DNA of 64,000 nucleotides from Aegilops tauschii subsp. strangulata (taxonomy: Eukaryota > Streptophyta > Magnoliopsida > Poales > Poaceae): positions 142,797,207 through 142,861,206 of the forward strand of contig NC_053037.3 of the NCBI RefSeq assembly GCF_002575655.3. The letters run 5' to 3'. Position numbers and translations under genes: made by a program. Shown one piece after another: positions 1 through 10,482 of the stretch (positions are counted from its first letter, which is position 1; each line of letters opens with the position of its first letter). Below the pieces are notes generated by a model. That model was not told where the DNA came from and did no database searches. It saw only the letters and a program-made list of their open reading frames with translations.

Positions 1-1996
1 CATGAAATGAACATGCTACAGGAACTTAACATGGAGAAACAGGGCATGTCAGTATTCTACTAAATGCATATAACAAAAGTCCCATACTGACTATAAGCCA
101 AAAAGGACCAGAAGATATGATGACAACCATGTGAACATAGCAAGTTTCGTTAACAGGTTTCAGACTTGGCAGAAAACAGAGCATGGCAGAAACAATAATA
201 TGAAGGCATCTTGGTGAGCTTGATTCACTCACCACAAGGCAATTAATGACAAAACAAGCATACCTACAGCAAGAAGGAATGTTTATGAAGCTATACATGG
301 CAAGAGCAAGTACATAGCATGTATGAAACAACTAAAACAAGCTTGGCAAAATTGAATAACACGTAAACAATCTGCTAGAAATATTTTATAGCAAAAGTAG
401 AGCAAGATTGAGTCATGCTATGGCACTCCATAATTGCAAACAAGGGCAGTACTGGATCAATTACAACAATATCTACAAAACATCCTTACTGACCATCTCC
501 AAAATATGCATGGAACTCTCTGTAGCATCAAGTTTACATGGCAACAAAATAACAGCAGACAGACTTAAGAGAAAATACCAAGTCCCTGAAATCAGAAACA
601 TTACGGGGCCTAGTTTGCATGCTTGTGCTAGTCACCACAGAGATCACAAAAATACATGGCATACACCACAGGAAATATGGCATGGCATACAACAAAACAC
701 ATGTAGAGCTCATGCCCATAAGATGCACAGAATAAATGCAACAAAAATAACAAATCACAAAGTTCTGCTAAGTAACAGCAGATAACAGCAACTAGCACTC
801 TTGCACCAGAGATTTGGGCATCAAGATGGACTCTAATGAACATGGTGCAAATGAACAAAATGTAGAGCATCACGAGACGAACATTTCGATATATTACACG
901 CACGAAACGGAGCTATATGCAGAGAGTTATGATGTAGAGAACATGAGCATGTAATTTAAGATCTCAGGACTCGGAAATATTTCGGAGAGGAGAAGAAAGA
1001 AGTCAACCTCCACTGGATCGGGATCTGGCCGGATCCGAGCTCGAGCTCGCCGGAGCTCGGCCGGAGGGAGAGGGAGGAGGAGGAGGCGGGCGGCGACCGG
1101 AGGGAGGAGAGGCGGAGGAGACGACGGCGTGGAGCGGAGAAGGCGCCGGCGGGCGGCGGAGGGCGGCTCCGGCGCGGCGCGGGCACGCCGCCGGTGGCGG
1201 CGGTGGAGAGGCGCGGCGGCGCCGGCGCCGGGGAGGACGGGCGCGGGCTCCCGCGCTGGAGGAGGACGGCGGCGCGCGGGCGGGCGCCGTGGGCTCGGGG
1301 GCCGGATGCGGGCTCGCGGGCCGCGGCGGTACGGGCGGCGGCGGGCGCCACGTGTCGGGCCCTGGTTGGTCGCAGGCGGCGGCGGAAAAACGTCCGGCGC
1401 GCGGAGGGAGAGGCTAGGGCTTCGGGGATCCGAAAATTTCGGGGAGGCTCACATATATATAGCTAGAGGGAGCTAGGAGAGTCCAAATGAGGTGCGGTTC
1501 TCGCCCACACGATCGTGATCGAACGACCTAGAGCATGGAAGTGACTTGGAGGAGTTTTGGGCTGTTTCGAGAGGGGTTTTTGCTGCACACACAAACGGAC
1601 TTTACGGTTACCCGGTTAACCGTTGGAGTACCAAACGACCTCCAAATGGAATGAAACTTGACCGGTGGTCTACCGGTGGTATACCAAGGCCACTTGACAA
1701 GCCTCGGTCCATTCCGAGAACGTTTGACACCCGCTCACGAAAAGAAAACAAGAGGGGTGCGCCGGAGGAGGTGGGTGTGCCGGATTGCAAAACGGACAAC
1801 GGGGAAAATGCTCGGATGCATGAGACGAACACGTATGCAAATGCAATGCACATTATGACATGATATGGGATGCATGACATGAACAAAATGCAAAACGAAA
1901 GACAAAACCCGACCACGGAGGGAATATCATAACACATAGCCGAAAATGGCAAGAGTTGGAGTTACAAATATGGAAAGTTACATCCGGGGTGTTACA
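1..1996 (-). mobile_element. Partial LTR of a retrotransposon, minus orientation, cut by the window edge
   Basis: Read on the minus strand the segment opens TGTAACACCCCGG at 1996, the TG start expected of an LTR. About 540 bases in, a TATA-like stretch (1447-1460) lies just upstream of a very GC-rich leader (about 1020-1440). It then becomes AT-rich towards the window edge, like an LTR promoter followed by a transcribed leader. The open frames of 90-131 codons in the GC-rich part are by-products of composition. More than 2 kb is present and the other end is outside the window, so I cannot tell a full element from a solo LTR. Superfamily is not determinable; long GC-rich LTRs of this style are usual in Triticeae Gypsy elements. 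Confidence 0.6.
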
Positions 1997-2000
1997 GTGG

Positions 2001-2025
2001 GTGTCTGTGTGTGTGTGTGTGTGTG
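2001..2025. repeat. (GT)n microsatellite next to the LTR end
   Basis: About 12 GT dinucleotides with one interruption start five bases after the LTR boundary. Confidence 0.9.
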
Positions 2026-2035
2026 GTCATATGCT

Positions 2036-2485
2036 TGATACATACAAAGTTTTCTCACCTCCATATTGTTCATATTTCAAATTTGAATTTGCATTGAAAA
2101 ACTTACTAGGGATACCATGAAATATGAATTCCACATTGAGATCACTATATCACAAACTCACTCTAATTCAACAACTCGTCATAAATCAATTACCACGTTG
2201 AGATTGGTATTTGCAAGGAAAATACGGGCATTGTAATACACATAGATTCGTTCGGCGATTAAAAAGGTTCCTTTCGTATTCTCGAATGGTAGGACCCAAC
2301 GGCGTACTAGCCAGACCTTGGCTCGCGTTGATCCTAAAAAAACCGGGCTCGTGTCCTTCTAGTGGCGTGCGTGGTACGCACATTAGGCAACCCCAACCAG
2401 TCGAACCTCCGCATTTCGAGTCAAAATATTTGGCAGCCAGAATTCCATCCCTAGGAAATTCCCCTCATGTCCCCGGTCCATAATG
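2036..2485 (+). repeat. Diverged duplicate segment, copy 1
   Basis: This stretch aligns in order with 6340-6905. Shared landmarks are an 'aaagttttctcac' motif, a conserved 'tgcaaggaaaa-acgggcat' block, and a shared 'ttcga/ggattgaaatat-tggc-gcc-aattcca' block near the end. The copies differ by many substitutions and indels, so the duplication is old. In copy 2 the segment runs into the putative first exon of pseudogene D, so this copy may be a displaced piece of the same upstream region. No coding frame is supported. Confidence 0.6.
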
Positions 2486-3358
2486 ACTACCGATGAACAA
2501 CAGAGGGATGCTTTAGTAACTAGACAACGTTACCTACCGTGCCGAGCATGGTTCAATTCCCTCGGTCGCCGCTCGCCCAGGTCACCCGTCAACTGCATTG
2601 CCTAGTACTACTACTACTACACCAAGATGAGCATAGAATTGAGCATGTTTGTTCGTGCCTAGTACTTGAGTTAACATATCAGGCAATGCACTGGTACGGA
2701 GGGATTATCCTTTTACTCTGCATATATAACTTGTCTAAAGTCTAACTAAGCAAAATGTTTGACCAAATCCTTTCTTAACAAATACAACAGGACAGATGTA
2801 TGGCTTGAAAATTTATTGCATGATGCAGGTTATGATATTGTTTCGAATCCTGGATCTTAAATTTCAGAAAACCCAAAAGTGACCATAAATTCTTGGTCAC
2901 GTGATATGGCACAACTATTACTTCGTAATTTTTTTCTTCAATTTGAGACAAGCTGCTTATGACAAGTTGCACAAATGAAGAGCCAAGGTATTTTGGAACA
3001 AAGACCTGTCACGTTAAGGCGAACGCTTTCACTATTGAAACCATGGGCGTTTACGTGCCGCCACAAGTCCCGCTTCTCATCGGCAGGTGCCGTCCGAGCA
3101 AGCATGTGAGTCGATGGGCGGCGTGCGAGCAGACCGCTGCGCCGGCTGACAGGGAGGCGTGCGAGAAGACCGCTGTGCAGGCTCACCGGGAGGCGAGCCC
3201 TTTGACCAGGCTCTGCCGCCCACCTTCGTCCCAACTGCTCCCACTTAATGTCGTCGGCACCACAGTTTAAAATCAACCCCACACTACCCGGTATCGCTAC
3301 AATCTTCTCTCTTCCTCTCTGATTCTCCTGTCGTCTACCTCCAACCAGCCTGACCTAA
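2486..3358. other. Non-coding stretch with a small GC-rich patch
   Basis: AT-rich up to about 3000, then GC-rich. An open frame at 2959-3270 (+) encodes 103 residues with two 12-residue repeats, but it has no recognisable domain. The CT-rich part at 3298-3345, just before the next ORF, looks like a 5' untranslated leader. Confidence 0.4.
3121..3192 (+). repeat. 36-bp tandem repeat, two units
   Basis: 3121-3156 and 3157-3192 are adjacent 36-bp units differing at a few positions. Because 36 is a multiple of three the overlapping frame is kept, giving ACEQTAAPADRE followed by ACEKTAVQAHRE. Confidence 0.85.
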
Positions 3359-4069
3359 ATGTACGCCATGCCGCATCACGATGGTCCGCCCTTAGTCTTC
3401 CAGTTTCCTGAAGAAGACACCCAGCCAGAGTCTCAAGAACATAAGGCGCTTTGGGACAAGCTTGAACTGGCCTTGTGGGAAGATGTTGCGCCTGTCCCCG
3501 CTCCCGTTATGGCTCCCGTCGCCCCGAGTAGGCCAGCGCCCATCCCCGTGGCATTGATGGGTTGGGAGCCGCACATTGTCGCCAAGCTTGATGCCACGGG
3601 GTTCCATGTGGTCCCCGCCGACTTTCACGTGCCCATGCACCTGCCAGCACATGCGCCTGCGCGTGCACTGACGCGCACGCATGTGCCGGTGCCCGTGCAC
3701 CTGCCAGCGCATGCGCCTGCGCGTGCACTGACGTGCGCGCCCGTGCCAGTGCCTGTCCACTCGAATGTCTCCGCCACGCCGTTGACAGCTCCTGTCCCCG
3801 CGCGGGTGCCAGTGCCCCCCTCAGCGGCATGGATGGCCGCCGTCGACCGCTTCCTTGCACCAACGCCAGTCGCCTCCTCCCACCAGTTGACTCGCTCCGA
3901 AGTCCAGAACATTTTGGCCTTCCTTGAAGCTAGGCCAACGTCCAGGAGTACGCCAACAACGGCGCAAGGCGCCGCCGTCGCCGTCGGTCAGTGGCCCGAC
4001 GACACACAGAGCACGGCAGAGGAGCCGCTTCCCACCGCAAGACGCCCCCGCCGCCGCCGCGTAATCTAA
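3359..4069 (+). CDS. Pro/Ala-rich hypothetical protein, intronless, 236 aa
   Basis: I do not recognise this gene. The start ATG at 3359 follows a CT-rich leader; TAA is at 4067-4069. The N-terminus (residues 1-40) is acidic with EEDTQPESQEH and WDKLELALWEDV. Residues 45-155 are dominated by PVPVP, PAHAP and VPVHLP motifs and contain two exact-length 20-residue repeats (about residues 92-131) that coincide with the 60-bp DNA repeat. A short helix-like stretch, LTRSEVQNILAFLEA (about 176-190), follows. The C-terminus is basic, ending RRPRRRRVI, and may act as a nuclear localisation signal. Low complexity makes several opposite-strand frames open too; the plus frame is preferred for its leader, length and charged ends. 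It could be a real small gene, a captured fragment in a transposon, or chance in GC-rich DNA. Confidence 0.45.
   Translation: MYAMPHHDGPPLVFQFPEEDTQPESQEHKALWDKLELALWEDVAPVPAPVMAPVAPSRPAPIPVALMGWEPHIVAKLDATGFHVVPADFHVPMHLPAHAPARALTRTHVPVPVHLPAHAPARALTCAPVPVPVHSNVSATPLTAPVPARVPVPPSAAWMAAVDRFLAPTPVASSHQLTRSEVQNILAFLEARPTSRSTPTTAQGAAVAVGQWPDDTQSTAEEPLPTARRPRRRRVI
3631..3750 (+). repeat. 60-bp tandem repeat inside the Pro/Ala-rich ORF
   Basis: Two adjacent 60-bp units (3631-3690, 3691-3750) differ at only a handful of sites and encode two copies of a VHLPAHAPARALT-containing block. The period keeps the reading frame. Confidence 0.9.
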
Positions 4070-4081
4070 ATTTGCCATGAA

Positions 4082-4118
4082 AAACGTTCGGATTGCCATG
4101 CTTAAAATCCGAACGTTT
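4082..4118. other. Perfect 13-bp inverted repeat just downstream of the ORF
   Basis: Left arm AAACGTTCGGATT (4082-4094) and right arm AATCCGAACGTTT (4106-4118) are exact reverse complements around an 11-base loop. It begins 12 bases after the stop codon of the 236-codon ORF, so it would sit in its 3' UTR. It may also be the core of a tiny foldback element. Confidence 0.8.
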
Positions 4119-5439
4119 ATCGTTTCTGTTTATTTTAGATCGATCGTCATATAATTTAAAGTCGGGGTCAGACTGAATGAAATCTATGGTTTGATCAATT
4201 GAATGTTCTGCTAGAGCCATATCAAATTAAATATAAAACGTCATCAAGCCACATGTATTCCTGGTCATCGAACGACCTAGACTGCTTCAATGTCTGAGCG
4301 CTCAACACATTTAGCGTGCAGTTAATTTCATGCCAAAAATAGTGCTAATCACATAATAACTCGCAAATAATATCCTACTTAATATCCGCATGCACTTAAT
4401 ATACTTCCAAATTAACGTGCATTGCACGTACACACTGACTAGTGCTGCTAGCACATGAAACTGGTGTCGTAACTTGTGAACGCGTCCAGATATGGTCAAC
4501 GGCAACATCGCCCGCGAGTTCTTCGTGTTTGCCCGTGCGTCTAAACGCATAAGGGGAGAGAGAGACAGAGAGCACACATGGAACCCACCAGTAAGTGAAG
4601 GCGAATAGTACTAAAAATAATATTACATGTTATCCATTAAATAGGCTATGGTAATATAAAAACATTATGTGAACAAAGGGAGGTACAACAAACATTGTTG
4701 TTCTACGTATGTTGCCTATTGACGTGCGGCTTGAAGGCCGTGGTCGTATGTTCGATCCTCGTCCTTTATTTTTTTAATTTGTATATGGGTCCAAATTTGT
4801 TTCATGACATGTGGGCCCCTCGGTGTGTAGTTTGTAGCACTTTAATTTGTGGGTCGAAATTTGTTCCATTCCAAGTGGAGTATCGGTGTGTAGTTTTGTA
4901 GCTTATTTATAATAATTAAAGAGAACAACATAGTTTTTTGCAATAATACAATGGTGCGACGTTGAAGGCGAGAAAGGGCATGCGAGAGAGCGATGACCGA
5001 GCCAGAGGGAAATCAACTAGGGGAGTTGCGGGGGTTGCAACGGTGTTTGGAGTAGTTGTGGGCCGAATGCTATGAAAATATAATCTAAACCGACCGGAAT
5101 AAATGCCTACACAAATTAATCCAAGGTTGGAGTGCCCCTCGCAATGTAAATAGCTCCGGCTTTGCGAGGGATGGAGAGGTAGCTTCAATGTGTGGAAGAT
5201 ACGGCGTGAGAAAGCGAGGTCAATCGAGAGACATATAGATAGAGACAAAGTGAGTGTGGTCCGACATTCATTGAACAGATATATATGCTATGGAGAGATA
5301 TTGTCCGATTGAGCTTTTGGCAAGGGTGAGGGCTGTAAGATAGAGCTTGAGAGATGATCCAGTCACAGACGTGTAGATATATTTTATGCGTGGGAGGAAG
5401 CAAGGTCAATCGATCACTTAGGGTCATCATGCGATCGAA
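4119..5439. other. AT-rich intergenic DNA, no gene seen
   Basis: Mostly AT-rich, turning purine-rich with GAGAG runs after 4970. Around 4720-4765 a short tract (GTATGTTCGATCCTCG) resembles a Pol III B box but no A box or SINE body was found. No coding frame has support. Confidence 0.5.
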
Positions 5440-5577
5440 AGAGTGAGACAGGTTGGAGAGAGTGACCTAGATAGACAATGTGCGTGAGAGAGTATACAAT
5501 GTGAATAGGTAGAATTGGGCTCAAACATGGTGATATATCATTTTTGTCCGAGAAAGAGCGAGGTTAATCGAGACATA

Positions 5578-5616
<39 letters not shown>

Positions 5617-5880
5617 AGCGAGCGTGGCCCGCCATGCATGAGTTCGAAAGAGTGGGGGCGGCTTGGATGGACTGACCTAGATAGACAATCTGCGTGAGAG
5701 AGTATAGAGTGTGTCGATCGAGGCCCGAACAGGGAGATATATCATTTGTGTGTGAAAGAAAACAAGGTTAAACGAGACTCAGATAAAGAGAGCGAGATTG
5801 AGCGAGTGTGGCCCGCCGTGCGGAAGAAAGAGTGAGACCGTCTCAAGGGAGTGACCTAGATAGACAACGTGCATGCGTGT
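5440..5880. repeat. AG-rich degenerate tandem repeat, about three units
   Basis: The marker GACCTAGATAGACAA recurs at 5464, 5674 and 5853, spacings of 210 and 179. Each is preceded by GAAAGAGTG-like and followed by TGCGTGAGAGAG-like sequence. Two of the units also share GATATATCATTT and a GAGGTTAA-CGAGAC block. Unit length varies, partly because a GA microsatellite has expanded in the middle unit. Confidence 0.75.
5580..5612. repeat. (GA)n microsatellite
   Basis: About 16 GA units inside the AG-rich tandem repeat. Confidence 0.95.
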
Positions 5881-6155
5881 GCACGAGAGGTTGGGGGGCA
5901 AGATAGGCAATGCATGTATTTAGCGCGAGAGGGTGAGAGGGAGAGGGGGAGAGAGAGCGCGGCATGGGGTGCAATGGCGAGTGTGTGAGGTAAATACATT
6001 TGGTAACAGAGTGGAAAAGGGGGGTTGTGTAGTTGAGAGAGTTAGAGATCGAAACCTGGAGAGAAAGAATGAATGTGTGTTGGAAACCGATAGCTTCCTA
6101 AGGTGGTTAGGAGAGGAAGATTGACTGATACAGGAAGTATGTAGCGTGTGTGCGC

Positions 6156-6176
6156 GGGGGGGGGGGGGGGGGGGGG
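6156..6176. repeat. G homopolymer of 21 bases
   Basis: Uninterrupted run of 21 G between GTGTGCGC and CTAAAA. Surrounding sequence (5881-6340) is purine-rich non-coding DNA. The exact length may be a sequencing or assembly estimate. Confidence 0.9.
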
Positions 6177-6339
6177 CTAAAAACAACATTTGAATGTAGA
6201 TAGTACGAGACTTAATATCGATGTTTCAATTCGGTGTACATTGTAAGATTTGAACTGAGGACCATGCATATGGGTAATTATTTCCAATTCGTGCCATACT
6301 AGGTTTCGAAAAGTTGACATTGACTCGATTTGTTGTGCT

Positions 6340-6905
6340 ATTTTGAAGGTCATATGTTTGAATCCATCCAAAAGTTTTCTCACTACCATGGTGTTCATCA
6401 TATACATATGAATTTGTATTAAAAAAGTAGCGTGGATACAGTGAAATGCGAAATCCACGTTAGAATTGGAGATCGCTATGTGGCACACACTCTAATTCAA
6501 ATAACTAATTATGTGACACACACTCTAATCCATGTTAGTGTGGATACCGTGGATACTGTTTCGATTTTTTTTTCAAATAACTCCTCATTAATTAATTTAT
6601 AGTATATCATTTCGAATGACTAATTATTGCAAGGAAAACACGGGCATGGTAATACATACATATTCGTTTGCAAATGAAAGAAGATTCGTTTGCATTCTCA
6701 AATGTAGGCGCACCAGGCAGACCAGGGTCGTGTCGTGGTGGTCGCGTGTGTCGGACGGATGCTTAGAACCCAGCCACCCACCCCCCTCCCTCCCTCCCCC
6801 CCTCCCCCCCAAAAAAAGGATGACGACAAAATAAGTTCGTGCTTCCACGTTTCGGATTGAAATATCTGGCGGCCCCAATTCCAGCCCTGCAAAATCTCCC
6901 TTCTC
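6340..6905 (+). repeat. Diverged duplicate segment, copy 2
   Basis: Counterpart of 2036-2485, in the same orientation about 4.3 kb away. It contains a C-rich run at 6780-6810 absent from copy 1. Its right end merges into the presumed 5' exon region of pseudogene D. Confidence 0.6.
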
Positions 6906-7852
6906 CACCGTCCCCTTCCGCGCCCAGATTGCTCAAATCCCTAATTCGCCGCCAACCCAAGCAAAGTTCGAATCGCCCCTCGTCTCGTCTCTTTCCCCAC
7001 CTCTGTGCCGGACGACGACGATGAAGACAACGGTCGCACTTCACCACTGCACCGGAGCTACCTCATCTACGCCCTCGTCCACCGCACCTGGTGGTCCACC
7101 GACAACGTCAGCCGCCGCAACCGACGTGCCTTATAGACACCGACTTCCACCGCATCAGGTGCGCTTCACCGACGCCGTCTCCCAGCTCACCGGGGCTACT
7201 TCACCGAGCACATGGTCGTGCCTCCGCCCCCCGAGGCCGCTGGGGCTTCACCAATGGTCTCTTCAACTGCATCGTAGTGCTCCGCTGCCACTCAAGATCT
7301 GCATCCGTGCGCGGCCAGCCAACACCAGCGCATCACCCTCAACGGCTCTGAAGTGACCCGCACTCTAGCTAGGTGAGCATGCCCAAACGCCAGCCCGAAC
7401 TAGGTATCCACACATCACTCCCTTGTGCACTATTCCGACGATGTTTGGATATCCTTTCACTGCTCTCTTAGCTTACACGCCTATCCAACTCTGACTTCAA
7501 CTCTTATTTCTTCTGGAGATATTATCTGAAACAAGCAAATCCATTTTTAGCGAAGCATGACGGCGCTACGGGATCTGGTACACATCCTGCACACCCGTAT
7601 AACCTTGGAAGTATCTGTCCTCCGGTACAACAGCAAGGTCGATTCCTCTTATTTGATCAACCATTTGCCATGTCAAAAATGCAGAGGGGGATGCAAGGAG
7701 CACAAGGCCTGCACATCCAAGCAAGTGGTAACATGGACTTGTACATGGAACATCCCAAGCGCAAGCAGAGCTGCAGTGAGCCTGTACAACGAGCTAGCAT
7801 AAGTCCCTGCATTTCATTTAATTCATACTGGCATTCGTGTATGATTTGTGTG

Positions 7853-9161
7853 CAGTGGCGGGTCCACGAATTCAAGTTACCAGGGGCGAATATTTAACTT
7901 AAAAAATACGAAGGCACTTGCACTCCGGAAATCAACATAACTTGAGAAATGTGAAGCTACATGCACTTTGAAAACCAGCTAATGATCCAAAGTAGTTCAG
8001 ATTATAAACACTAAATGATACAAGCACCAAAAAACACAAAATGCAACATGGTGTACAAGGACTACAAACATGGTCTGTACCTGCTTGAATTATTCGTTCT
8101 CTGGCTGAAAATATCGAAGTGTAATTGCACCTATAACCAGTGCGCAAACTGCATATCAATATATCTATCCTGCACAAGTATGCCAATAGTTTCAAACAAC
8201 AGATTAGAAAAGTATTTATGCTACGTTGTCATGATATGGGGACTTTCTGGTAGATGGCCTCGACGTTTCCTCAAGCCATGAAAATGCACTATAATTTGCT
8301 TGTCATCAATGCCAGCAAATCTCTATGTCTCTCTCAATATAGCAGATCATCATTAGACACTAAATCCTTCAATGGGAGCTTGCAAAATGCTTGCATTAGA
8401 TCCCTCATTAGACACTATATGTTCATCACCAGGAGCATGTAAAATGTTTGCATCAAATCCTTCATTAGCAGTCTGTTCATTAGACACTTCAGGCTCAAGA
8501 ACAACATGAGCTTGGATGTTTGCACCGGAAAGTTGATTAGATACATCAGATTCAGTCAGTTCAGTATTGATTGGGGGAGTTATAAAATAAGTAGAAATTG
8601 GTTTCATTTTCTCATAGATTCCCTACATACAAGCAATTTTACAACACCATCAGGTTTAACTATTGGCCAGAAATTGAAGAGTTGAATTAGATATAATCAG
8701 GGATGTGATGTACCTGCTCGTTGCGCATGCTACTCTTGCAAGCTGCGACTGTCCGTTTGCGCAAGCTCGATGCCATGCCCGTGCTGCCGCCGCTACCTCC
8801 CACGCAGGCTACACCCAGGGTTGGATCTTCATCTTCTTGTCCTTCCATTTGCTTGAAGCCCGGCGACCGCCCTCCAACGAACCAGACTGGAGGCTGGAGC
8901 GGATGAATTGGGATTTTTCCTGCTGTCGATCGATATGGGAGGCACTCGTTTGGGCCGCGAGCCTGCTATAGGGCATGCCTTGCACTTATGTTATTGGCCC
9001 ATCCAAATTGAAACATTTTTCTTCATTTTTTACATTGCCTGCTTGTGCGTTGGGACGAACAAAACTAGCCTGGGCCAACCTGGATGACTCAAACTAGGTG
9101 CACACTTTCCAGCCACCCGAGGCGGCTGCCTATACCAGCCCCTATGGTGGCGTCGCCCCTT
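7853..9161 (-). mobile_element. hAT DNA transposon remnant, 1.3 kb, with 8-bp target duplication
   Basis: The left end reads CAGTGGCGGG, a standard plant hAT terminus. The reverse complement of the right end (AAGGGGCGACGCC) matches a CAGTGGCGGAGCC-type end at 9 of 13 positions. The flanks TTTGTGTG (7845-7852) and TTTGCGTG (9162-9169) are an 8-bp target duplication with one mismatch, the length typical of hAT. It carries an N-terminal transposase fragment on the minus strand. It inserted in an intron of pseudogene D, about 55 bases after the broken donor site. Confidence 0.75.
8353..8607 (-). pseudogene. hAT transposase N-terminal fragment, 84 aa
   Basis: Starts MKPISTYFITPP, close to the 'Ser-Phe-Phe-lys/pro' N-terminus common in plant hAT (TTF-zinc-finger type) transposases. 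It then has two imperfect repeats of an ANEGFDANILHAP / SNEGSNASILQAP motif. No zinc finger, catalytic domain or dimerisation domain is present, so this is a non-functional remnant. Assignment relies mainly on its position inside a hAT element. Confidence 0.5.
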
Positions 9162-10482
9162 TTTGCGTGTATGATTGGGGTAGTGAAAAATATTCTGGTG
9201 GCGCTTTTGATTTACCCACAGAATGATTGAATTGCTTGTTTCTATGAACTGAGTTCGCCAATAATGTGAAGGATGCCAATCTTTTCATCCTATTGTAGAT
9301 TGCTTAGATCTCGATATGCCAAAAGTAATCGCATGAAATATACAGTAAAAGCCAGTGTGATGTGTGTGGCTACAACTAGTCTGACTACACGTCCTCATAT
9401 AACATATCAAGGACGCACCATCTTACCAGATTAACCATTCGACTTACCAATGCAGTGTGGGAAGAAATAAGTATTGGGACTGCGTATCCAAGCAATTGAT
9501 GCCATGGACTCCTTCGTACAACCTCGTAAGCGAAAAAGAAGTTGTAGTGTGCCTGTACAAAGAACTAGCGTAAGTTCAGTTACCTGCTTCTCGGAATTTT
9601 AGTTAGCCACTTATTGCAAAAAAATTCAATTACGTTGCTTGGCTTAATTTAGTTTGCTACTGATTACATAATGCCACAGCCTGTTAATCCTATTATACAC
9701 TGCGCCTATCTATGTGTTTGATACTTACTGTTAAGAATTACCTGTTTGCCTGAACTTAAATAGCTACTTGTGATGTTAATAACTACTTTTCAGCATCCAA
9801 TTGAAACTCTTTAATTCCTTGTTTGTTTAACTGGTTTGCTGTTATAACTCCCAGTTGAGATGTTTTGCTAACTTCAACTTTTCTGAATCCAATTGGAACT
9901 TTAATGGCAAAATAGGTTAGCCCAAGATCAAAGAGCGAGGTCCCCATGGACGTTGTAACATCCCACAACGGTGGCACCAGCCCAATCGTGCATTATGAAT
10001 TGCCAACTGCTGATGCTCTAGAGGCTAAACTAGTGGTAGAAAGAGATTCTGCTTCTGCACTTAGAGATGAAGTTGACATGTTGAGCAAGCAAACACATAA
10101 TCAGTAGCAGTACTCAAGACAACCATTAAATATTTGGTGGATTTGAAAACGAAGCAAGCTGAGACTGACCACATTGTTAAGGTCCTAAAGGAAAAAAAGA
10201 AATTAAATTCCCACTTGGTAAATCATAGGTGAAATGTTCTTTCCATCGTTGAATAACCTTTGTGTTGTTTGTTCATGTAATCAATCAAACCATTTGTTTT
10301 AGAGATCATGTAATAATTATTTTTGTTTTTTGTTTTTTGGTTTGTAATTTTATTTGAGCACAAGTCTGTATAAATTGATAAGACTCGGAGACATTTCATT
10401 TTGATTGCTGTGCCAGACCTACAAATATGCCAATCAGGCTGAATGTGCATTCAACAATAATAGTAGTATAGATGGACCATAA

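Larger units (their letters stand above)
6960..10482 (+). pseudogene. Pseudogene D: fourth member of the CACTA-linked coiled-coil gene family
   Basis: Recognised pieces: (i) a GC-rich first-exon-like block about 7021-7370 ending before GTGAGC, whose product (TGATSSTPSS...RHRLPPHQVRFTDAVSQ) resembles the first-exon remnant of copy C; (ii) a 114-nt exon 7685-7798 encoding a basic KRKQSCSEPVQRAS end; (iii) a second version of that exon, 9456-9569, with RKRKRSCSVPVQRTS; (iv) a coiled-coil exon 9916-10217 containing LEAKLVVERDSASALRDEV; (v) a last exon 10417-10482 with a stop. Lesions: exon (ii) has AT instead of GT at its donor; exon (iii) has TAA at codon 5; exon (iv) has TAG at 10105-10107 followed by a shift of frame, its 302-nt length being one short of a multiple of three. 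A hAT element sits between (ii) and (iii). The family link rests on the motifs shared with copies A and C; function is inferred only from them. Confidence 0.6.

Noticed and set aside
956..1476. GC-rich ORFs on both strands (131, 115 and 90 codons)
   Set aside because: They are Arg/Ala/Pro-rich by composition, overlap each other and lie in an LTR leader.
3392..4099. Minus-strand ORFs opposite the Pro/Ala-rich frame
   Set aside because: They arise from the same tandem repeat and GC bias; none has a leader or coherent termini.
4720..4765. Possible tRNA-derived SINE (B-box-like GTTCGATCC)
   Set aside because: No A box at the expected distance, no tRNA-like body, no target duplication.
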